Shown piece by piece: positions 58,234 to 64,000 of a stretch of DNA of 64,000 nt (positions are counted from its first letter, which is position 1; every line of letters begins with the position of its first letter). The notes under the pieces are model-generated. The model ran no database searches. It was given only the letters and a program-made list of their open reading frames with translations, and was not told the origin of the DNA. The stretch covers positions 62,001 to 126,000 of the forward strand of contig CAVSLA010000003.1 in assembly GCA_963728825.1 (NCBI GenBank), given 5' to 3'. The stretch is from CAVREM01 sp963728825 (lineage in GTDB: Bacteria > Acidobacteriota > Vicinamibacteria > Vicinamibacterales > CAVVIG01). A program made the position numbers and the translations under genes.

Positions 58234-59119
58234 ATGGCAGAGGCGGTTGACCTCGCGACCGCCGGTTTGTGTACCGATGAGCCGGATTCCAAACCGCTCA
58301 CCGTCATCGGTCCGCCGGCGTTTTCGTGGACCTCGACGTGGCGTTCCGTCGCCGAGCTGCCCCGCTACGCCGACCTGCTCTACGTGCTGACCGCCCACCG
58401 CATCAAGGTCCGTTACAAGCAGTCGCTTCTCGGACCAGCCTGGGCAGTCTTTCAACCCCTCGCGATGATGCTGGTATTCGCGGTCGTGTTTTCCACGGTC
58501 GTGCGGCTACCGACCGGCGACCATCCGTTTGCGATCTTCGCTTATTCGGGACTGCTGTTATGGACGGCGTTCGCGGCGTCTGTCGGCAGCGCGTCGACGT
58601 CGCTGGTCTCCCATGCGGCGCTGGTCACCCGGGTGTACTTCCCTCGGGAGATCCTCCCCATCACCTACGTCGCGGCCGCGGTGTTCGACCTGACGATTGC
58701 CTCGAGCGTCCTGCTGGCGATGGTCGTGTACTACCAGGTGCCACTGACTTCAGCACTGGTCTGGATCGGACCCATCCTGCTGCTTCTCGCCGGCGTCGCG
58801 CTGGCGGTCTCGCTGGTCTTGTGCGCCGTGCATGCCCGCTACCGCGACATCGGCGTCGCCCTGCCACTGCTGATGCAGATCTGGTTCTTCACGTCGCCCG
58901 TGATCTATCCGATCGATCGCGGTACCGGCCGCGTGGCGAAGCCTTTACGTCCTCAACCCGATGGCCGGCATCATCGACGGGTTCCGAGCCGCGGTGCTGG
59001 ACGGGAGAACTCCGGATCTGTCGGCGCTCGGCTCGTCGCTGGCGGTGGTGGCCGTCGGGCTGCCGGCTGCTTACCTGTGGTTCAAGCACGTGGACGCCAC
59101 GATGGCGGATGTCGTGTGA
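58234..59119 (+). CDS. wzm: O-antigen/polysaccharide ABC exporter permease, one +1 frameshift
   Basis: Read through one extra base it is about 294 residues with six membrane helices. It has the ABC-2 export motif LTAHRIKVRYKQSLLGPAWA and VFQPLAMMLVFAVVFSTVVR, then VTRVYFPREILPITYVAAAV and PLLMQIWFFTSPVIYPIDR. Dropping one base near 58921 (before GTACC) restores VPAAWRSLYVLNPMAGIIDG and the tail FKHVDATMADVV with a TGA at 59117-59119. It forms the membrane channel with the Wzt ATPase that starts 10 nt downstream and exports completed, lipid-linked glycan. Confidence 0.87.
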
Positions 59120-59129
59120 GGAACGCGCT

Positions 59130-60284
59130 GTGATCGACGTCTCCTGCGAGCGTGTCTCGAAGCAGTACGCGCCCCGCACCGCTCCGTGGCGGGCGCGAAC
59201 TCCCTTCTGGGCCCTTCGTGATCTGTCGTTCGACGTGGCACGCGGCGAGACCCTCGGCGTGATCGGCACAAATGGCGCCGGCAAGAGCACGTTGTTGAAG
59301 CTGCTCGCGAGGGTCACCGCGCCAACGTCCGGTCGGATCGTGATCCGCGGCCGCCTCTCGGCGCTGATCGAGGTCGGCTCCGGGTTTCATCCGGAACTGT
59401 CCGGCCGTGAAAACGTCTACTTGAGCGGCGCGATCCTCGGCATGCGGCGCCGCGAGATTGCCGCGACGTTCGACCAGATCGTCGAGTTCTCCGGGGTGGG
59501 GCCGTTCATCGACATGCCGGTGAAGTGGTATTCATCCGGGATGTACGTGCGGCTCGGGTTCTCGATCGCCGCGCACCTCAACCCCGATGTCCTGCTGATC
59601 GACGAAGTGCTGGCGGTCGGCGATACGGCGTTCCAGGAGCGATGTCTCGCGCGGATTCGCGCGCTCCGGCAATCGGGGACAACCGCCATTCTGATCTCAC
59701 ACGACCTCGCAGCCGTCGAAGCGCTCTGCGATCGCGTGATGCTGCTCGAGGGCGGCCGGGTGGCCGACACCGGCGAGCCGCACGCGGTGGTACGCGGCTA
59801 CCGTCACCGGATCGGTGCGCGCCGCGATTCGCCGCTGACGGCGGCGGCGGCGGCGGCGGCGAACATGGCGTTGACCGGATTGGACCTCGTTGGCCCCGAC
59901 CGCGCGCCAGTCATGCAGCGTCGCACCGGCGAGCCGCTTGGCATCCGGGTGACCTACCGCGCGGCGAGTCGGTCAGACAGTGAAGTGGTCGAGGTCTTCT
60001 TCTATTCGGCGGATGGACAGGTCCTGTACTTCCAGCTCACGACCGCGTTCCAGGCACCGCTGACCGTCGCCGCTGGCCGGGGCACGGTCGAGTTTCACGT
60101 AGACGAACTGCCGTTGCAGCCGGGTGAGTATTCCGTCGTGGCATCGAGCCTCGCCACCGGCTCTCAGGAAATCGGGTCGTGTCTGCCCGCCGTCCCATTG
60201 ACGGTGCATCCCGGCCGGATGGTCCGAGGCCACGTGTATGTCCCTCACCGCTGGCATCACCGCCCTGCCCAGGAGACCCAATGA
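59130..60284 (+). CDS. wzt: O-antigen/polysaccharide ABC exporter ATPase with Wzt C-terminal domain
   Basis: A 384-residue ATPase. Walker A is VIGTNGAGKSTLLKLLA (46-53), followed by LIEVGSGFHPELSGRENVYL, the Wzt-type signature KWYSSGMYVRLGFSIAAHLN and Walker B VLLIDEVLAVGDTAFQERCL. A polyalanine linker encoded by a GCG repeat (59837-59860) joins it to a C-terminal beta-sandwich (residues ~250-375: GEPLGIRVTYRAASRS, VEVFFYSADGQVLYFQLTTA, LQPGEYSVVASSL) that in Wzt proteins binds the terminal sugar of the exported chain. The GTG at 59130 is the likely start; its stop overlaps the GT2 gene (ATGA). Confidence 0.9.
   Translation: MIDVSCERVSKQYAPRTAPWRARTPFWALRDLSFDVARGETLGVIGTNGAGKSTLLKLLARVTAPTSGRIVIRGRLSALIEVGSGFHPELSGRENVYLSGAILGMRRREIAATFDQIVEFSGVGPFIDMPVKWYSSGMYVRLGFSIAAHLNPDVLLIDEVLAVGDTAFQERCLARIRALRQSGTTAILISHDLAAVEALCDRVMLLEGGRVADTGEPHAVVRGYRHRIGARRDSPLTAAAAAAANMALTGLDLVGPDRAPVMQRRTGEPLGIRVTYRAASRSDSEVVEVFFYSADGQVLYFQLTTAFQAPLTVAAGRGTVEFHVDELPLQPGEYSVVASSLATGSQEIGSCLPAVPLTVHPGRMVRGHVYVPHRWHHRPAQETQ
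59837..59860. repeat. (GCG) trinucleotide microsatellite in wzt
   Basis: Eight or so consecutive GCG triplets encode a polyalanine linker between the ATPase and carbohydrate-binding domains; length changes would alter the linker without breaking the frame. Confidence 0.8.
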
Positions 60285-61243
60285 CCCGCGTGTCGGTGAT
60301 CATTCCCTGTTATAACCACGCGCACTTCCTCGCTGACGCGCTGGAAAGCGTTCGCGCGCAGACCTGGCCGCATCTCGAGACGATCGTCGTGGACGACGGC
60401 TCGACCGATGATCCGGCTGCGGTGGTACACCGGTTTCCCGGCGTCCGACTGCTGTCTCAACCCAATCAGGGACTGTCGACAGCGCGCAATACCGGCTGGC
60501 GCTCGAGCAGCGGCGACATCCTCATTTTTCTCGACGCGGACGACGTGCTGTATCCGGGCGCCGCACAAACGGCAGTCGAGGTCCTGACCCGTCACGCCGA
60601 CGCCCAGATGACCTTCGGCAGACTCGAGTTGATGGATCACCAGGGCCGGGCACTGCCGGCGTCTCTGCCAGTGGTTACCGATCGGTTCTACGAAGAGCTC
60701 CTCCGACGCAACTACATCCGCACGCCGGGGATGGCCGCCATCCGGCGTGAGGCGCTGGATCAGGTCGGTGGCTTCGATCCCTCGTGCAGCCCGTCCGCCG
60801 ACTACGATCTCTACCTGCGGATCGCCCGTCACTGCACGATCGTCGGGCATCCAGTGCTCGTCGCGCGCTACCGCCAGCACGCCACGAACATGTCGAAGAA
60901 TCCACGGTTGATGCTGCCGGCCACGCTGATGGTCCTCGGACGGCAGCGGCATTTCGCCGCCGGCGCCGAGCTGCGTGCGGCGCTGGCGTTCGGTCTGCGG
61001 CGGTGCCGCGAGTTCTACGGCGAACAGCTGGTGGAACGCTTCCGGACAGCGCTGCGGACGCCACACGGATTCCGCGAGGCCGCTGCCTGCGCGGCGACGT
61101 TGCTGCGTCTCTACCCGGCCGGTGTCATGCGACACCTGGTCAAGAAGCTGCGGATCGCTTCAGGTCAGGCGGGTCGGGCGACACCCGACGCCGAGACGGT
61201 GACGCCCAGCTCGCGTGCCTCTGCCCTGCCCGGTAATCGGTGA
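60281..61243 (+). CDS. glycosyltransferase family 2 (GT-A fold)
   Basis: A 320-residue inverting-type transferase: VSVIIPCYNHAHFLADALES, ETIVVDDGSTDDPAAV, QPNQGLSTARNTGWRSSSGD and ILIFLDADDVLYPGAAQTAV, where DADD is the metal/nucleotide motif, then GFDPSCSPSADYDLYLRIAR as acceptor-side acidic motif. It is coupled to wzt (ATGA) and so belongs to the export operon. Its last 79 nt overlap the convergent methyltransferase gene. Sugar specificity unknown. Confidence 0.9.
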   Translation: MTRVSVIIPCYNHAHFLADALESVRAQTWPHLETIVVDDGSTDDPAAVVHRFPGVRLLSQPNQGLSTARNTGWRSSSGDILIFLDADDVLYPGAAQTAVEVLTRHADAQMTFGRLELMDHQGRALPASLPVVTDRFYEELLRRNYIRTPGMAAIRREALDQVGGFDPSCSPSADYDLYLRIARHCTIVGHPVLVARYRQHATNMSKNPRLMLPATLMVLGRQRHFAAGAELRAALAFGLRRCREFYGEQLVERFRTALRTPHGFREAAACAATLLRLYPAGVMRHLVKKLRIASGQAGRATPDAETVTPSSRASALPGNR

Positions 61244-61977
61244 ACGAACGGCGTCGCGATCGGGGTGCAGACCACGGTGTGCGCGAACGGCTCCGCCCAC
61301 TCCTCGTCGATGCGCAGTCCCGCGACCTGCAGCATCGATCGGAGACACGAGGGCGTCACACCCCAAAACCAGTTGCCGTACCCTTCCTGCGGATTGAACG
61401 CTTCGGATATCCCTGCCTGATGTCGGACGCCGAGCCGCGACAGCTGCCACAGCGATCGCGCGTGCGCGCTGAGCGCCGGGTAGAACACCGCCGCATTCGG
61501 CAAGCCATCGACCTCCGGTATCGTCGATGTGCGCAGGATGAGCGTCTGACGGCAGATGGCCGCGAGCGCCGTCAGCAGGTCAAAAGGGCTTGGATGGTGG
61601 TACAACACGCCGGCGCAGAACACGACATCGACGGAGCCGATTGAGTCGAGGGTTCGAGTATCGGTCACGTCGCCGAGGATGAACTCGACACGCGACCCGG
61701 CTTCGCGCTGCTTGCGCTCGAACTCGGGTGTCGGGCCGAACACATCGACCGCCTTGACGGCGCTCGCCCCGGCCCGTTCCGCTTCGAACGCGTATTCGCC
61801 GTCAACGCCCCACATGCACCCGACGTCCACGAACGAGCGGCCGGGCGCGAACCGCTGTATGAGCTTCGGCAACTGCAGGTAGTTCCCGACGTTCCGGCCG
61901 CGGCGGGCGCGCCAGTACCGCCACCAGTAATTGACGCTGGGAAACTTAAGGGCGCGGACTTTCCAGGCGTACAGCAT
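61165..61977 (-). CDS. class I methyltransferase (DUF1698/CmoB-like region)
   Basis: A 270-residue enzyme. Basic N-terminus (SVNYWWRYWRARRGRNVGNY), motif I RSFVDVGCMWGVDGEYAFEA, motif II SAVKAVDVFGPTPEFERKQR, then VEFILGDVTDTRTLDSIGSV and VVFCAGVLYHHPSPFDLLTA, which resembles CmoB/DUF1698 methyltransferases. The setting among glycan genes suggests capping or tailoring of a polysaccharide chain. It starts within the end of the double GT2 gene, which precedes it on the same strand. Confidence 0.78.
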   Translation of the reverse strand: MLYAWKVRALKFPSVNYWWRYWRARRGRNVGNYLQLPKLIQRFAPGRSFVDVGCMWGVDGEYAFEAERAGASAVKAVDVFGPTPEFERKQREAGSRVEFILGDVTDTRTLDSIGSVDVVFCAGVLYHHPSPFDLLTALAAICRQTLILRTSTIPEVDGLPNAAVFYPALSAHARSLWQLSRLGVRHQAGISEAFNPQEGYGNWFWGVTPSCLRSMLQVAGLRIDEEWAEPFAHTVVCTPIATPFVHRLPGRAEARELGVTVSASGVARPA

Positions 61978-64000
61978 ACGTTTTCGCCGGTGCTGGAGGG
62001 CTGCTTCGGCCGAGCCGTCTGGTGCGGCGCCGCGCCCGCCACAACGCTAGCGGGCCGGCCAGTGTTCCAAGAATTTCCAGGCCGATGAAGGTCAGCGGAT
62101 AGCTGCTCCGCCCGCGAAGCCGCGCCCAGGCCCGACGTCGGTAGACGGCAGGCAACTCGAGGCCGATCCGCACCAGGCCCCGTCGATCGTGGTCGCGAAG
62201 CCAGGTCGTCAGCTGATACGCGACATGCCCCTTCGCGTAGCTGAAAATCTGTCGACGCAGCGCCGCCATGGTGCTTCGGTGGTAGTGCCACACCAGGGCG
62301 TTGGGTTCATAGGCGATCGCGTGTCCCGCCTTCAGCACGCGATAGAACAGGTAGGTATCCTCGCTGCACCCGCTGGGCGTGCCCGCGCCCAGCGCCTCGT
62401 CGAACAGGCCGATGGCAGGGTCGGCGAAGATCGCGGCGCGGAATGCCGCGTTCGCGGTGCACCCGAGGCGCCAGGTCGGTACCGACCTGCGGAACTGCGC
62501 GAACCACTCTCCGTCGACAACGCGCCGTTGCCATCCGCGGCCGAGCCCGCCGTAAGCTTCGAACGTCTGCTGTGCTTGGTTCTCCAGATCGCCCGGCAGA
62601 ACGTTGCCGGTAACGACCATGACGTCGTCGCGCTGAAATGGCTGAATCAACCGTTCGATCCAGTCGGGTGGACACGCGACGTCATCGTCGGTCGTCGCGA
62701 TGATGTCGCCGCGTGCCGCCGCAATGCCGCGGTTGCGTGCGTACGACAGTCCCGGCCGGCGTTCGTTGACCAGGACGACGCCTGGGTAGCGTGAAGCAAC
62801 GGGCGCGGTGAGCCCGGAATCGGGATTGTTGTCGACGACGACCACTTCGAAGCGCCGCGCTGTTCGCTGGCTGACCAGACTCTCCAGGCATCGCTGCAAC
62901 TCGCCAGGCCGATCGCGCGTGGCCACCACGACGCTCACACTGAGGTTCGTGTCGATCGCGCATTCAGCAGTCTGGTTGACGCCGGTCGTCAACGTTTCGG
63001 CAGCGGCGGTCACCAACCGCATCCAGGCGACATCCTTGCCGAGGCCGGTTCCGACCGCGAGCAGCTCGATGGCAAGCTGTTGCGAGATCGTGTCCGCCAG
63101 CCAGGCCGGGCTGATCACGGCGCCCTGGTGTTCGATCTTGACGGTGCCGATCACCGCCTCTCCCCGATTGACCAGGACGCGCGCGCGCTCGAAGGCAGTC
63201 AGGTCGTCGAGCGGGCGCAGCGGCCGCGACACATCCACGCGTCGAACAGCTTCGCGAGCGCGCTGCCGCTTGCGCGGCGCCGGTCGACCCGCTCCGTCGG
63301 CGAGAAGCGAGGCTTCATGGGAGTGTGCCTTGGCGATGTCCCGCGCGCGCGCAAGCGCGCGAGGATATCGAGTCAGACCTCGAATCGACCCGACCAGCTC
63401 TGCAACCACGAGGTCGCGCGGAACGTTCTGGCCGCGAACGAGCAGGCGGCGGATGTTCCACCACCACAACCACCACAACCCGAGGCGCGTGACGGCGAGG
63501 CGTTCGGCCGGAAATGTGGAAGCGGTGCGCCTCAAGTAGGCGTAGAAGCCGATGCCGTTGTTCGCGATCTGCGTTCTGAGCTCTGTGTAAGACCTGCGGT
63601 GACGGTGCCTCACGAGGGCGGCAGGCTCGTAGACGAGCGTGTGGCCAGCCTTCAGAACTCGAAAAAACATCTCGAGGTCGCCGCCGCCGTTTGTGACGGT
63701 GCCGACGTCGAGCGCCGGGTCGAATCCGCCGATGGACGCGAACACCTGGCGGCGAAACGCCATATTCGCCCCTGTCCCGAACTTGCCTGTGCCGCCGTGC
63801 ACCAGCGCGACGGGTCCGCGAACGGGCGCTCGATACCACCGGCGAATGAACCCACGGCCGAATCCGCCGTACTCTTCGAACAGACGTTGCGCGTCCGTTT
63901 CCAGCTCGTACGGCAGGACCAACCCGGTGACCGCCATCACCTCGCCATCGTCGGCAAAGACCTGCGCCAGGGCAGCCACCCACCCTGCGTCGACGACGAC
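61946..64000 (-). CDS. tandem GT2 glycosyltransferase, N-terminus beyond the window
   Basis: At least 684 residues with two GT-A domains. The first is incomplete: the window opens in VVVDAGWVAALAQVFADDGE; then come LVHGGTGKFGTGANMAFRRQ and DVGTVTNGGGDLEMFFRVLK, and a linker of about 150 residues rich in alanine and arginine. The second is complete: SVSVVVATRDRPGELQRCLE, EVVVVDNNPDSGLTAPVASR, GLSYARNRGIAAARGDIIAT, TDDDVACPPDWIERLI (DDD metal motif) and CSEDTYLFYRVLKAGHAIAY. The two domains are related in their C-terminal halves (GGLGRG/GGFGRG, EPNALVWHYHR/EPAALVRHRHR), showing an internal duplication. It probably builds a chain with two sugar transfers. Confidence 0.85.
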   Translation of the reverse strand, partial: VVVDAGWVAALAQVFADDGEVMAVTGLVLPYELETDAQRLFEEYGGFGRGFIRRWYRAPVRGPVALVHGGTGKFGTGANMAFRRQVFASIGGFDPALDVGTVTNGGGDLEMFFRVLKAGHTLVYEPAALVRHRHRRSYTELRTQIANNGIGFYAYLRRTASTFPAERLAVTRLGLWWLWWWNIRRLLVRGQNVPRDLVVAELVGSIRGLTRYPRALARARDIAKAHSHEASLLADGAGRPAPRKRQRAREAVRRVDVSRPLRPLDDLTAFERARVLVNRGEAVIGTVKIEHQGAVISPAWLADTISQQLAIELLAVGTGLGKDVAWMRLVTAAAETLTTGVNQTAECAIDTNLSVSVVVATRDRPGELQRCLESLVSQRTARRFEVVVVDNNPDSGLTAPVASRYPGVVLVNERRPGLSYARNRGIAAARGDIIATTDDDVACPPDWIERLIQPFQRDDVMVVTGNVLPGDLENQAQQTFEAYGGLGRGWQRRVVDGEWFAQFRRSVPTWRLGCTANAAFRAAIFADPAIGLFDEALGAGTPSGCSEDTYLFYRVLKAGHAIAYEPNALVWHYHRSTMAALRRQIFSYAKGHVAYQLTTWLRDHDRRGLVRIGLELPAVYRRRAWARLRGRSSYPLTFIGLEILGTLAGPLALWRARRRTRRLGRSSPPAPAKTYAVRLESPRP

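Overview
The window reads as part of a chromosome (or metagenome bin) of a GC-rich Acidobacteriota, most probably of the Vicinamibacteria type. Grounds: two duplicated orphan permeases of the acidobacterial ADOP/MacB-FtsX type, one paired with a PadR regulator; a secreted VWA protein of the VWFA-related acidobacterial family; a subtilase with NDEIIWGT tail repeats; and many GTGA/ATGA start-stop overlaps. No rRNA, tRNA, CRISPR array, prophage or transposase gene was seen.

Layout. 1-6 kb: guaB (cut by the window edge), an ACT-domain protein between two arrays of a ~22-bp degenerate repeat, an orphan HlyD/MacA adaptor, ddl and murF. 5.9-24.4 kb: a surface-glycan region with two divergent GT4 transferases; a ten-gene minus-strand operon (O-antigen ligase-like protein, GT4, three radical-SAM enzymes, three methyltransferases, amidohydrolase, flippase), nearly all genes joined by 1-4 nt overlaps; then a plus-strand set (second flippase, MNT-fold protein, PHP phosphoesterase, small protein). 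24.5-28.7 kb: ADOP permease plus PadR with a clear operator, and the VWA protein. 28.8-37.9 kb: a sulfate-assimilation block on the minus strand, made of porin-sbp-cysT-cysW-cysA-tauE and then cysD-cysN-cysH. Each of the two transcription units begins with a tiny ORF encoding a run of cysteines followed by a strong terminator hairpin; this looks like a pair of cysteine-sensing attenuators and is the most interesting signal here. 38-50 kb: PEGA lipo/secreted protein, HD-GYP, subtilase, M16 protease, ADOP permease, PQQ dehydrogenase. 50-57.6 kb: ECF sigma factor, FecR-type anti-sigma fusion, and two ABC exporters, one of whose permeases carries an F5/8C (discoidin) domain. 57.6-64 kb: cytochrome c, Wzm/Wzt O-antigen exporter, GT2 transferases and a methyltransferase.

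Sequence quality. Six conserved genes (O-antigen ligase, flippase, cysD, cysN, an ABC ATPase, wzm) are broken by eight single-base events, every one interpretable as a +1 insertion, and five of the eight lie next to a GTAC tetranucleotide. This points to systematic read error rather than decay, so the genes are treated as functional here. The window is also rich in small dispersed repeats (palindromic BIME-like elements, a heptanucleotide minisatellite, AT-rich elements), several of them inside reading frames.
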